A DNA stretch of 64,000 nt, taken from assembly GCA_003260025.2 (NCBI GenBank), contig QFZU02000056.1:62001-126000 (forward strand), in the 5' to 3' direction. The translations under genes were made by a program, and so were the position numbers. Of this stretch, positions 35,735-44,270 are shown piece by piece; the stretch's first letter is position 1; the number at the start of each line of letters is the position of its first letter. The notes under the pieces are model-generated. The model ran no database searches and had not been told where the DNA came from. It worked only from the letters and a program-made list of their open reading frames with translations. Source of the DNA: Microbispora triticiradicis. Lineage in GTDB: Bacteria > Actinomycetota > Actinomycetes > Streptosporangiales > Streptosporangiaceae.

Positions 35735-36954
35735 GACGCGACCCGGTCGAGGTAGGCCTGTGCCTTGCCGGCGTCCATGAACCACTCGGCGTAGTCGGCG
35801 GGGTCGTCGAAGCCGTTGACGAAGCGGGAGGCGATCTCCGGCACCTGACCGGCGGCGCCCAGGAGCGCCAGGTGGTGCGGTTCGGCCGGGGCCAGCAGCG
35901 CGTTGGTCCAGCGGGTGACGTGCTGGGCCTGCGCCCAGAAGCGATCGAACGTCTGCCGCATCCAGGCCGCGTCGAACGGCTGCTCGCCGCGCTCCAGGAT
36001 GGCCTGGAGGTAGGCGGCGGCGCACTTGGCGGCGTTGTTGCTGCCCTGCCCGGTGATCGGGTCGTTGAGCACCACCACGTCGGCGACCCCGAGCACCGGG
36101 GCGCCCGACGGCAGGACGGCGACCGGGCGGCGCACGGTGGGACTGAAGCGCCCGGTCAGCACCCCGTTGGCGTCGGTGAGCTCGATCCCGGAGCAGCGTG
36201 CCGCCTCCCAGGGGAAGAAGGTCTCCAGGATCTCGCGGCTGCGCGCCAGGTGCTCGGCGGGGCCGCGCACATCGCCCCAGCAGTCCATCGGCCCGCCCGG
36301 CACACCCTCGAACACCATGATGTCGCACGGGCCGCCGTGCGTCAGAGCGGGGAAGACGAAGTACTCGCCGACGCCGGGGAGCAGGTTGAAGCAGACCGCG
36401 GAGTGCTCGGGCCGGGGGGTGAGACCGTTGACGTAGGTGACCGCCAGCGCCCGCTGCGGGGTGCTGTACGTCGAGCGCTCCGCGTCCCGCTCGAACAGGG
36501 AGGCGATCTCCCCCTTCCCCGCGGCGACCAGGACCAGGTCGTACTGGGCCGCGTAGGTCTCCAGATCCTCCGGAGTGGCGTCGTGGACGACGAGCTTGCC
36601 GCCGAGCCGTTCGACCTCGTCCAGCCAGGCCGGCATCTTCACCCGCTGGTCGACCGAGAGGGCGGGAGTCCTCAGCCGGGACGCCCAGCCGAGAGCCTTG
36701 CCACCCGCGGGGCTCGGGACGGATAACTCGATGCCCTCGATGGGCGGGCAGACGTCCGCCCACCAGTCCAGGCCGAGCGCGCGCTCATGTGCCCGGGCGG
36801 TGCCGAACATGCACTGGCCCGACATCACCCGGCCGTCGCGGATCGACTCCGGGGTGCGGTTGGAGACCACGGTGACGTCGTAGCCGTTCTGCAGCAGGCC
36901 GATGGCCAGGTGCAGACCCGCCTGACCGGCACCGACGACGAGGATTCTGCGCAT
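35731..36954 (-). CDS. styA: FAD-dependent oxygenase component, StyA type
   Basis: 407 residues. The N-terminal FAD site is VVGAGQAGLHLAIGLL, and the C-terminal FAD contact is DPITGQGSNNAAKCA, as in styrene monooxygenase StyA. StyA-type enzymes epoxidise vinyl aromatics with reduced FAD supplied by StyB and also oxidise indole to indigo-type pigments. The gene lies between an AraC regulator and the flavin reductase, all on the minus strand. No styrene-oxide isomerase or phenylacetaldehyde dehydrogenase gene follows, so a complete styrene pathway is not encoded here and indole or another aryl alkene is equally possible. Confidence 0.88.
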   Translation of the reverse strand: MRRILVVGAGQAGLHLAIGLLQNGYDVTVVSNRTPESIRDGRVMSGQCMFGTARAHERALGLDWWADVCPPIEGIELSVPSPAGGKALGWASRLRTPALSVDQRVKMPAWLDEVERLGGKLVVHDATPEDLETYAAQYDLVLVAAGKGEIASLFERDAERSTYSTPQRALAVTYVNGLTPRPEHSAVCFNLLPGVGEYFVFPALTHGGPCDIMVFEGVPGGPMDCWGDVRGPAEHLARSREILETFFPWEAARCSGIELTDANGVLTGRFSPTVRRPVAVLPSGAPVLGVADVVVLNDPITGQGSNNAAKCAAAYLQAILERGEQPFDAAWMRQTFDRFWAQAQHVTRWTNALLAPAEPHHLALLGAAGQVPEIASRFVNGFDDPADYAEWFMDAGKAQAYLDRVAS

Positions 36955-37064
36955 GAGGGTGTTTCCTTCCGCTGAAAGTAGGGGTTTCAGCAGAAACTAC
37001 GGGCGAGGCGGCCCGGCGAACCATCCACTCAGCGCGGATTCCGTCCAGCCGGCGCGGAGTTCGC

Positions 37065-37136
37065 CTCAGCCCCGTCCTCAGCCCCGTCCTCAGCCCCGTC
37101 CTCAGCCCCGTCCTCAGCCCCGTCCTCAGCCCCGTC
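37065..37136. repeat. 12-bp tandem repeat, six copies, at the end of the AraC gene
   Basis: Six perfect copies of CTCAGCCCCGTC. On the minus strand each copy supplies a TGA in the AraC frame; the first two copies contribute the last codons and the stop. Confidence 0.9.
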
Positions 37137-38100
37137 TCAGGGTCTCCGACGGGTGCCGGCCGTACTTCTGGCGATAGAGCGCGGCGAACCGGCCCTGGTG
37201 GAGGAATCCCCAGCGGGCGGCGACGCTCGTGACGGTGTGGCGGGCCGGATCCCCGGCGGCCAGCTCCTCGTGCACCTTGGTCAGCCGTACCTCTCTGAGC
37301 TGCGCCATCGGAGTGCGGCCCACGTGGACGCGGAAGCCCTCCTGGAGCGAGCGGCCGCTGACCGCCACCGCCCGCGCGACGTCCTCGGTGGTGATCGGGA
37401 GGTGGGCGTGCTGCTCGATGAACTCCAGCGCCCGGCGCACCACCTTGGGAAGCACGGGCGGCCGAGGCGCCGCCAGCCGTTCCCGGTAGTTGGAGGGCTG
37501 CATCGTGAGCAGGGAGGTGAGCAGCGCGTTCTCCAGGTGGGCGACGGCCAGCGGCTGCGTGGTCAGCCCGTCGTCGTGCTCGGCCTCGTGGACGATCAGG
37601 TCGGCCATCGCCCGCCAGGCGCGCGTCCATCCCGCGGTCAGGTCCATGCCCAGGTCGAAGACGACCGGCCGGTCGAGCGGCTCGCCGAGCATCTGCTCCA
37701 GCGAACGCTCGACCGCCGTGCGCTCGAACTTGACGATCAGCTTGGGGGTGCCCGCCGCCCACCGCATGTCGAGATGCTGCGTCGGAGAGGGGAGGGCGGC
37801 CGTCGCCGGGGTCGAGACGACTTCCTGGCTCCCGCTGCGGATCAGGCTGCGCCCGGCCAGCGGGATCAGCACCAGGAAGAAGGTGCCGAGGTCGCCGGGT
37901 TCGATGCGGACGTCGGCCCCGTAGTCGAGGTAACTGATCCGGACCGAGCCGAGCCGGATGGAGTTGAACCGCGCCGACAGCAGGGACGCCGCGCCGGTCA
38001 GGTCCAGCCGATGCGGGCAGAAGATCCTCGCCACCTCGTCACGGACCTCGTCGAGATCGGTGCTGGCGAAGACGGGCCTGTTGCCGAGCAGCACTTCCAT
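37126..38100 (-). CDS. AraC family transcriptional regulator
   Basis: 324 residues. The N-terminal ligand-binding region is of the AraC_binding_2 type (RISYLDYGADVRIEPGDLGT). The C-terminal double helix-turn-helix contains LPITTEDVARAVAVSGRSLQ and then VTSVAARWGFLHQGRFAALY ending in YRQKYGRHPSETLR, the AraC signature. The ATG at 38100 has GGGGA upstream; a longer form is possible. It lies upstream of the styA/styB-like genes on the same strand and is probably their activator. The stop codon is formed within a 12-bp tandem repeat. Confidence 0.88.
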   Translation of the reverse strand: MEVLLGNRPVFASTDLDEVRDEVARIFCPHRLDLTGAASLLSARFNSIRLGSVRISYLDYGADVRIEPGDLGTFFLVLIPLAGRSLIRSGSQEVVSTPATAALPSPTQHLDMRWAAGTPKLIVKFERTAVERSLEQMLGEPLDRPVVFDLGMDLTAGWTRAWRAMADLIVHEAEHDDGLTTQPLAVAHLENALLTSLLTMQPSNYRERLAAPRPPVLPKVVRRALEFIEQHAHLPITTEDVARAVAVSGRSLQEGFRVHVGRTPMAQLREVRLTKVHEELAAGDPARHTVTSVAARWGFLHQGRFAALYRQKYGRHPSETLRRG

Positions 38101-38404
38101 CGATCCCCCACTCCGACGACCTGTCAATCGGATAATCGCGGGAAGCTTGTCGGCGTTCCAGGCAAAAGGACGCAGTCCACAGGATTGTCCCTATTAAGAC
38201 CAGGGGGCGTACCTTTTTCGGTCGCGCTTTTTCGTTCGCTCGGCGGGACCGGCTTCGCGGGGGAGTACTGCTTGCGCCTGTCCCCCGTGCGAGCTACCCG
38301 CGAGTGTCCACTGCGCGGGGACGATTCCCGGCCGTCGAATCCCTAGCGTTTCCCGACGTAGCGGCGGCTCTCCGTCGCGGAGTCCCCCACGTCAGGGAGT
38401 CGTC
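38101..38404. other. Intergenic region between AraC and CPBP protease genes
   Basis: 304 bp between divergent genes. It is less GC-rich than its surroundings, and promoters for both directions are expected. I recognise no clear repeat or operator. Confidence 0.45.
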
Positions 38405-39226
38405 ATGCGGTTGTTGAAACAGCTCGTGCCCGTCGCGTTGGTCGCGTTCGCCGGCGGCGCGATCGTCGGCGCGGTGCAGGGGAGCCCGTTCCTCGTCCTG
38501 CTTCTCGGTGTCGCGACAGCCGCGCTCGCGGTGTTCGTGTACGCCCGGGTGGTGCGGTGGTCCGAGCGCCGCGCGCCGGTGGAGGTGGCTGGGGAAGGTG
38601 CCGTCGCCGCCGTCGGCCGGGGGCTGCTGATCGGGGTCGGGATGTTCGCGGCAGTCATCGTGAACATCGCCTTCCTGGGTGGGTACCGGGTCGACGGCCT
38701 CGGCTCGGTGACGGGCGCGGTCGGGCAGGTCGGATTCATGGCCGCCGCCGCCGTGACGGAGGAGCTGATCTTTCGCGGCATCCTGTTCCGGATCGTCGAG
38801 GGGCGGACCGGCACCTGGATCGCGCTGGTGCTGACCGGCCTGGTGTTCGGCCTGATGCACCTGACGAACGAGCACGCCAGCCTGTGGGGCGCGATCGCCA
38901 TCGCGATCGAGGCGGGCGGCATGCTCGCCGCCGCCTACGCCGCCACCCGCACCCTGTGGGTGCCGATCGGCGTGCACTTCGGCTGGAACTTCGCCGCGGC
39001 CGGCATCTTCGGCACCGAGGTCTCGGGCAACGGCGCGACGCAGGGGCTGTTGCACGGCGTGACGTCGGGCCCCGCCCTGCTCACGGGCGGCGACTTCGGG
39101 CCGGAGGCGAGCCCGTACGCGGTGGTGTTCGGCCTGCTGCTGACGCTCGTGTTCATGTGGCTGGCCCACCGCCGCGGCAACCTGGTCCCGCTCCGGCGCG
39201 GCGCGACCGCTACGCTCGCCCAGTGA
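38405..39226 (+). CDS. CPBP (CAAX-type) intramembrane metalloprotease
   Basis: 273 residues with about eight membrane helices. The Abi/CPBP motifs are present in order: EELIFRGIL (Glu119-Glu120 and Arg124), GLMHLTN (His152) and GVHFGWNF (second metal-binding His). These proteases cut membrane-near peptides. The stop overlaps the GTG start of the histidine kinase gene (GTGA), so protease and two-component system are one unit; the protease may process the sensor or its signal. Confidence 0.9.
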   Translation: MRLLKQLVPVALVAFAGGAIVGAVQGSPFLVLLLGVATAALAVFVYARVVRWSERRAPVEVAGEGAVAAVGRGLLIGVGMFAAVIVNIAFLGGYRVDGLGSVTGAVGQVGFMAAAAVTEELIFRGILFRIVEGRTGTWIALVLTGLVFGLMHLTNEHASLWGAIAIAIEAGGMLAAAYAATRTLWVPIGVHFGWNFAAAGIFGTEVSGNGATQGLLHGVTSGPALLTGGDFGPEASPYAVVFGLLLTLVFMWLAHRRGNLVPLRRGATATLAQ

Positions 39227-40374
39227 TCGATCTACGGCGGGTCACGGATCTGTGGCGGCGGTGCGACGTCGTGGTCCGGGATCTGCCGTTCGGGCTGCTG
39301 CTGGCCGTCGCGTCGTTCCTGCCGGCGCTTCACGGCAAGGGGACGCAGGTCGGCGACCTGCCGACCCGTCCCTTCGACGCGCTGGCGTACGTGGTGATCG
39401 CCCTGGAGTGCCTTCCGCTCGCCGTGCGCCGGCGTTGGCCGGCGGTGTGCCTGGCTCTGGTGTCGCTCGGCTTCGTCCTGGACCAGATCCGCGCCTACCA
39501 CGTGCTCGCGAGCAACGCGATGCCCATCGTGCTCATCAGCACGGGCATCCATCTGCAGCGCCACCGGCGCGTCGCCGTGGTCCTCCTCTCCGCGGCGTAC
39601 GTGCCCCTGGCGTACGCGCTCGGGCGGATCGGCGCGACCGAGAAGGTGGAGGGTTACGCGGTGTTCTACCTGGCGCTGGCCCTCGCGTGGGGCAGCGGGG
39701 CCTGGCTGCGCTCCGCCCGGGCCGCCGAGGAGGAACGCCGCCGCCATGTCGCCGAGACCACCCGTGCCGCGGAGCGCACCCGGATCGCCCGCGAGCTGCA
39801 CGACGTCGTGACCCACCATGTGACGGCGATGGTCGTGCAGGCCGAGGCCGCGCGTTACCTGACCGCGGCGCCCGATCGCCTCGACGCGGCGCTGAGCGCG
39901 GTCACCGATACGGGCCGGCGGGCCATCGCCGACCTGCGGCACCTGCTCGATCTGCTCAACCCCGACCACACCGACGTCAGGATGCCGTCCGTCGGCGAGC
40001 TCCACACGCTGGTGGAGCAGACGCGCCGGGCCGGGCAGCCGGTGGAGTTCGCCGAGGACGGCAGGCGGGCGGAGTCGGCCAGCAGCGCCGAGTTCGTGGC
40101 TTACAGGGTCGTGCAGGAGTCCCTGACGAACGCACTCAAGCACGCCCACGGCAGCCCCACGGCGGTCCGCGTGCGCTATGGCGAGGAGGAGATTCTCGTG
40201 GAGGTCAGTACCGGCGGTTCCGCCTCCCGGGCCGGCTCGCCCGGCGGAAGCGGGCGGGGCCTGGCCGGGCTCCGCGAGCGGGTCGACGCCCTGGGCGGCG
40301 AGTTCAGCGCCGGTCGGCGGACGGACGGCGGCTTCGTCGTGCGGGCGCGAATCCCCGCGGGGAGCCCGTCGTGA
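39223..40374 (+). CDS. NarL-type sensor histidine kinase
   Basis: 383 residues from a GTG overlapping the upstream stop. Four to five membrane helices (about 20-160) with short loops form the sensor. The HisKA_3 motif RIARELHDVVTHHVTAM contains phospho-acceptor His193, and the ATPase domain has VVQESLTNALKHA (N box) and GRGLAGLRERV (G2). This is the intramembrane-sensing type common in actinobacteria. Its partner response regulator follows with a four-base overlap. Confidence 0.92.
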   Translation: MIDLRRVTDLWRRCDVVVRDLPFGLLLAVASFLPALHGKGTQVGDLPTRPFDALAYVVIALECLPLAVRRRWPAVCLALVSLGFVLDQIRAYHVLASNAMPIVLISTGIHLQRHRRVAVVLLSAAYVPLAYALGRIGATEKVEGYAVFYLALALAWGSGAWLRSARAAEEERRRHVAETTRAAERTRIARELHDVVTHHVTAMVVQAEAARYLTAAPDRLDAALSAVTDTGRRAIADLRHLLDLLNPDHTDVRMPSVGELHTLVEQTRRAGQPVEFAEDGRRAESASSAEFVAYRVVQESLTNALKHAHGSPTAVRVRYGEEEILVEVSTGGSASRAGSPGGSGRGLAGLRERVDALGGEFSAGRRTDGGFVVRARIPAGSPS

Positions 40375-41030
40375 CCGCGCCGATCCGGGTCCTGGTCTGC
40401 GACGACCAGGCGCTGATCCGCACCGGGTTCGCGACGATCATCGATGCCCAGCCCGACCTGGAGGTGGTGGGCGAGTGCGGCGACGGTCGCGCCGCCGTCG
40501 ATCTGGCTCGCCGGCTGAGCCCGGACATCGTGGTGATGGACGTACGGATGCCGGTGCTCGACGGCATCGGGGCGACCCGCCTGCTCGCCGGCGCCGGGGT
40601 GGCGGAGCCCGTCAAGGTGCTCGTGGTGACGACGTTCAACCTGGACGAGTACGTCTACGAGGCGCTGCGCGCGGGGGCGAGCGGCTTCCTGCTCAAGGAC
40701 GCCCCGCCGGCGCAGCTCCTGCACGGCATCCGCACCGTCGCGACCGGTGCCGCGCTGCTGGCTCCCGAGGTGACGCGGCAGCTCGTCGGCAGATACGCGG
40801 CGCGCATCCGTCCCGCCGCGGGCACACGGGACGACGTCGCGCTGACCCCGCGTGAGCTGGAGGTGCTGCGCCTCATCGCGGACGGCCGGTCCAACAGTGA
40901 GATCGCCGCGGCACTGGTGATCAGCCAGGAGACCGTCAAGACGTACGTGTCCCGCATTCTCACCAAGCTCGACCTGCGCGACCGCGTGCAGGCGGTGGTC
41001 TACGCCTACCGCAGAGGCCTGGTGACCTGA
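40371..41030 (+). CDS. NarL/LuxR family response regulator
   Basis: 219 residues from a GTG overlapping the kinase stop. The receiver domain has the acid pair CDDQ near residue 10, the phospho-acceptor Asp57 in VVMDVRMP and the conserved Lys in FLLKDA. The C-terminal LuxR helix-turn-helix reads LTPRELEVLRLIADGRSN followed by SQETVKTYVSRIL. It probably acts on the promoter of its own unit or on distant genes; no target is visible. Confidence 0.93.
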   Translation: MTAPIRVLVCDDQALIRTGFATIIDAQPDLEVVGECGDGRAAVDLARRLSPDIVVMDVRMPVLDGIGATRLLAGAGVAEPVKVLVVTTFNLDEYVYEALRAGASGFLLKDAPPAQLLHGIRTVATGAALLAPEVTRQLVGRYAARIRPAAGTRDDVALTPRELEVLRLIADGRSNSEIAAALVISQETVKTYVSRILTKLDLRDRVQAVVYAYRRGLVT

Positions 41031-41050
41031 ACCGGACGGGCACTGGCCGG

Positions 41051-41067
41051 GGACGGTCCGACCGTCC
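41051..41067 (+). terminator. Short hairpin after the response regulator gene
   Basis: GGACGGT / ACCGTCC, a 7-bp GC-rich stem with a 3-nt loop, 20 bp past the stop. A weak terminator candidate. Confidence 0.45.
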
Positions 41068-41099
41068 ACCGGGTCCGGGGCCGGCGGGCGCGCGGCCCA

Positions 41100-41401
41100 C
41101 TGGAGGTCGTCCTGGGCGTCCGGGCCGACTACCTGGGCCACTGCACCCGCTACCCGGAGCTCGTCGGGGCGATCGAGCGGCCGGTGGTGGTCACGCCGAT
41201 GACGCGCGACGACCTGCTGCGGGTCATCAGGGGTCCGGCGCGACTGGCCGGCCTGACCCTTGAGGAGGGCCTGGCCGAGCTGCTGCTCGAGGATCTGTAC
41301 AGCGACCGCGACTTGCCGATGCCGTCGGAGTGCTGCCACTGCTGTCGCACGTGCTGCGCCAGACGTGGACGCACCGGCACCCGCCGCCGAGCACGGTGTG
41401 A
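41100..41401 (+). pseudogene. Fragment of a STAND NTPase (WD40-type regulator)
   Basis: One frame encodes LEVVLGVRADYLGHC, then YPELVGAIERPVVVTPMTRD and VIRGPARLAGLTLEEGLAEL. A shift to another frame near 41320 continues VGVLPLLSHVLRQTWTHR to a stop at 41399-41401. This order is that of the helical part behind the NTPase of actinobacterial STAND/WD40 proteins (FYGHC, GPMS, GPA..AGL, LPLLSHAL). Both ends are missing and there is a frameshift, so it is a gene remnant. It does not come from the intact NTPase at 54594-58223, which differs in this region. Confidence 0.75.
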
Positions 41402-41792
41402 ACAGCGCGAACGAGGGCGCCGCCCCATAGCCGTCCGGTCCTTCTGGCCGGACGGGCGGAGGGGCTCGCACTGTGGGCATCGACCCCAGACTCTCCCTGT
41501 CGTGACGGCGGCGAGGGCCACCGCGCACGCAAGAGTCGTGGTGATCAGGCGAGCGGGCATGAACGCCTCCGGAGTGAAGTAGAACGAACAGCTCGACACC
41601 GTGCAGCCGCTCCACCGGGCCGCGGCGGAGGCGGCGGTCGCGGATGCGGTGCGGGCGGGCGCTCCTTCTGCCGGTGATCGTCATCAGGGGCACTGTCACC
41701 GGGCCACCGCCACGCATGTGGCGTCGGTGGTGACGCTACTTTTCGGGATCTTCGGGCTTGTTATGGCGTCAATGTGATGTCATGATGACGTC
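41402..41792. other. 391-bp stretch without an intact gene
   Basis: On the minus strand an ATG at 41560 has an ideal CCGGAGG box and starts MPARLITTTLACAVALAAVT, which looks like a signal peptide, but the frame then runs into low-complexity sequence and through the STAND remnant. This may be the 5' end of a truncated secreted-protein gene. The last 50 bp contain the promoter region of the RHH gene. Confidence 0.35.
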
Positions 41793-41794
41793 AT
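41772..41794. promoter_or_regulatory. Nested palindromes at the start of the RHH regulator gene
   Basis: GTCAT-G-ATGAC (41779-41789) and the perfect TGACGTCA (41786-41793) overlap each other and the ATG at 41793. Ribbon-helix-helix proteins bind short repeats of this size, so autoregulation is likely. Confidence 0.4.
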
Positions 41795-42326
41795 GGACCT
41801 TGCACCTTATGTCGATCACCTGCGGCGTGAGCTAGCGATGGTCGCCGGGGCGGGCGGCGAGGACGTCCGTGCGCTCGCCGAGCGCCTCGCCGCGACGCTC
41901 GAATCGGCCACCCGGCTCGCGCTGCTGGAGGCTCTGTCGGCCGCCGCCGACGAGATCACCCAGGACCTCGCGCCGGGCTCGGTCGAGGTGCGGCTACGCG
42001 GGCGCGACCCCGGTTTCGTCGTGACGCCACCACCGCAGAGCCCTCGCCCGTACGAGGGAGGAGGCGAGACCGGGCAGGCCGAGAGGCCGCCCGCACCGCC
42101 GCCCCCCTCGGACGCCGACGAGGGCGGGACGTCCCGGATCTCGCTCCGGGTCCCCGAGCACCTCAAGCCGCGCATCGAGGAGGCGGCCGCACGTGAGGGA
42201 CTGTCGGTCAACGCCTGGCTGGTCCGCGCCGTCGCCGCCGCGCTCGACCCCGGCACCGCCGACCGCCGCTCCGGCCGAAGCCAGGCGCAACGGACCGGCA
42301 ACCGCTACAGCGGCTGGGTGCGCTGA
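41793..42326 (+). CDS. Ribbon-helix-helix (HicB/Arc-like) regulator
   Basis: 177 residues. The N-terminal 65 are helical (ALAERLAATLESATRLALLE), followed by a proline-rich linker and a C-terminal RHH domain: SRISLRVPEHLKPRIEEAAA then REGLSVNAWLVRAVAAAL. It resembles proteins annotated as HicB-family antitoxins, but no HicA toxin lies beside it. It is first in a tightly packed five-gene unit with DUF4097, ABC-2 exporter and DUF1707 genes, so it is more likely the local repressor of that unit. Its stop overlaps the next ATG by one base. Confidence 0.8.
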   Translation: MDLAPYVDHLRRELAMVAGAGGEDVRALAERLAATLESATRLALLEALSAAADEITQDLAPGSVEVRLRGRDPGFVVTPPPQSPRPYEGGGETGQAERPPAPPPPSDADEGGTSRISLRVPEHLKPRIEEAAAREGLSVNAWLVRAVAAALDPGTADRRSGRSQAQRTGNRYSGWVR

Positions 42327-43267
42327 TGAGCGCCGACAAGAAGGCCGGGACGCGGACCTTCGACACCCCGCAGCCCGTCCTCGCCGTCCTCGACATCGCG
42401 ACCGCCACCGTCCGGATCAACGCGAGCGGCCGCACCGACACCGTCGTCGACGTCCGCCCGAGCGACGAACTCAACGACGCCGACGTGCAGGCCGCCCGGC
42501 ACATCCAGGTGGACTACGCCGACGGCAGGCTCCTGGTGCGGACCGACAGGGAGCACGCGGGCTCCGCCTCCGGCCGGGGGCTCTCGCTCGGCAGGCTCGT
42601 CGAGTCGCCCGCGAGCTGGGCACGCTCGCTGCTGCTCGGCCCGGGCTCGGCCGACGTGACGATCGACCTGCCGGCCGGCTCCCGCGTCGACGCCAAGACG
42701 GCGGGGACCATCCTGTGCCGCGGGCCGCTCGGTGAGGTGGCGCTCACCACCTCCTACGGCGACATCCGGGTCGAACAGGCCGGTCGGCTCCGGGTGAAGA
42801 GCACCCACGGCGACATCTCGGTCGTCCGCGCCTCCGGGCACGCCGAGGTCACCACGACCCACGGCGGCATCCACATCGGCGAGGTCGACGGCACCGCCGC
42901 GGTCAGGACCTCCCACGGCGCCGTCCGCATCCGCGAGGTGACCGGCGAACTGCGGCTGAACAGCGCCCACGGCGACATCGCCGTCGACCGCGCCCTGGCC
43001 GGCGTCGCCGCCAAGACCGCGTACGCCAGTCTGCGGATCGGCGAGGCGGTGTCCGGCTCCATCGCCATGGAGACCACCGGCGGCGGCCTGGACGTCGGGA
43101 TCCGGGAGGGCACCGCCGCCTGGCTGGACGTGGCCTCCACGTACGGCACCGTGGACGTCTCCCTCGACCCCGGCGACGATCCCGGCGACGATCCCGGACG
43201 GACAGACCGGATCGTCGAGGTGCGGACCCACACCACCTACGGCGACATCGTCGTCCACCGTTCCTGA
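42326..43267 (+). CDS. DUF4097 beta-solenoid protein
   Basis: 313 residues. The body is a series of degenerate repeats of about 20 residues with the pattern THGDISV, THGGIHIGEV, SHGAVRIREV, AHGDIAVD, TYGTVDVS and TYGDIVVH, which is the beta-solenoid of DUF4097/adhesin-like proteins. There is no signal peptide or membrane helix, so it is cytosolic. These proteins often accompany ABC-2 exporters and cell-envelope stress genes, but their activity is unknown. The C-terminal repeat contains a short GDDPGDDPG duplication. Confidence 0.82.
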   Translation: MSADKKAGTRTFDTPQPVLAVLDIATATVRINASGRTDTVVDVRPSDELNDADVQAARHIQVDYADGRLLVRTDREHAGSASGRGLSLGRLVESPASWARSLLLGPGSADVTIDLPAGSRVDAKTAGTILCRGPLGEVALTTSYGDIRVEQAGRLRVKSTHGDISVVRASGHAEVTTTHGGIHIGEVDGTAAVRTSHGAVRIREVTGELRLNSAHGDIAVDRALAGVAAKTAYASLRIGEAVSGSIAMETTGGGLDVGIREGTAAWLDVASTYGTVDVSLDPGDDPGDDPGRTDRIVEVRTHTTYGDIVVHRS

Positions 43268-43283
43268 CACCAGGGAGATTCTC

Positions 43284-44270
43284 ATGCCAGACGCGATCGT
43301 GGCCGAGGGCTTGGTCAAGAGGTACGGCGATGTCGCCGCCCTCGACGGGATGGGGCTGACCGTCCCCGAGGGGACGGTGTTCGGGCTGCTCGGCCCGAAC
43401 GGCGCCGGTAAGACCACCACGGTGCGAATCCTCACCACACTGCTCAAACCGGACGCGGGCCACGCCACGGTGGCCGGGTTCGACGTCGTCCGTGACGCCG
43501 ACCGGCTGCGTGCGCGCATCGGCGTCTCCGGCCAGTACGCCGCCGTGGACGACCACCTCACCGGCGCCGAGAACCTGGAGATGGTCGGCCGCCTCCACCA
43601 CCTGGGCACCAGGCGCAGCAGGGAGCGCGCCCGCGAGCTGCTGGACCGCTTCGACCTGACCGGCGCGGCCGACCGCCCCGTGCACGGTTACTCCGGCGGC
43701 ATGCGGCGCAGGCTCGACCTGGCCGGCGCACTGGTCGCCGAACCGCCCGTGCTGTTCCTCGACGAGCCCACCACCGGCCTGGACCCCCGGGCCAGGATCG
43801 GGCTGTGGGAGGTCATCGCCGAGCTCGTCGCGGGAGGCACGACGGTGCTGCTCACCACGCAGTACCTGGAGGAGGCCGACCGGCTCGCCGACCGCATCGC
43901 GGTGGTCGACCACGGCCGCGTGATCGCGCTCGGCACGGCCGACGAGCTCAAGGACCAGGTCGGCGGCGACCGGATCCAGCTCTCGGTGACGAGCACGGCG
44001 AACCTGGAGAGCGCCGCGAGGACGCTGGCGCCGCTGGCCGCCGGGGAGATGCGGATCGACGCCGGTGCCCTGCGGGTGACGATCCCGGTGACCGGCGGCG
44101 CGGCCACCCTGACCGAGGCGCTCGGCCACCTGGCCGCCGAGCGGATCACCGTACGCGATGCCGGTCTGCGCCGCCCGACCCTGGACGACGTGTTCCTGAG
44201 CCTCACGGGCCGCCAGGCCGACGAGAAGGCCGGCGCGAAGGTTGACGAGAAGAGCAAGGAGACCGCGTGA
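43284..44270 (+). CDS. ABC-2 exporter ATPase, DrrA type
   Basis: 328 residues. Walker A is GPNGAGKTTT, the family stretch GVSGQYAAVDDHLTG follows, then the signature YSGGMRRRLDLAGAL and Walker B VLFLDEPTTGLD. A C-terminal DUF4162-like domain follows (about 230-310). This is the daunorubicin-resistance group, which pumps lipophilic compounds or envelope components out with an ABC-2 membrane protein. That partner overlaps downstream. The substrate is unknown; no biosynthetic cluster is beside it. Confidence 0.92.
   Translation: MPDAIVAEGLVKRYGDVAALDGMGLTVPEGTVFGLLGPNGAGKTTTVRILTTLLKPDAGHATVAGFDVVRDADRLRARIGVSGQYAAVDDHLTGAENLEMVGRLHHLGTRRSRERARELLDRFDLTGAADRPVHGYSGGMRRRLDLAGALVAEPPVLFLDEPTTGLDPRARIGLWEVIAELVAGGTTVLLTTQYLEEADRLADRIAVVDHGRVIALGTADELKDQVGGDRIQLSVTSTANLESAARTLAPLAAGEMRIDAGALRVTIPVTGGAATLTEALGHLAAERITVRDAGLRRPTLDDVFLSLTGRQADEKAGAKVDEKSKETA

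Noticed and set aside
35731-36954. Flavin-dependent halogenase
   Set aside because: The halogenase motif WxWxIP is not present, and the coupled StyB reductase and DPITGQGSNNAAK segment fit StyA.
41793-42326. HicAB toxin-antitoxin pair
   Set aside because: The RHH protein is HicB-like in its last part only, and neither neighbour is a small HicA-type protein.
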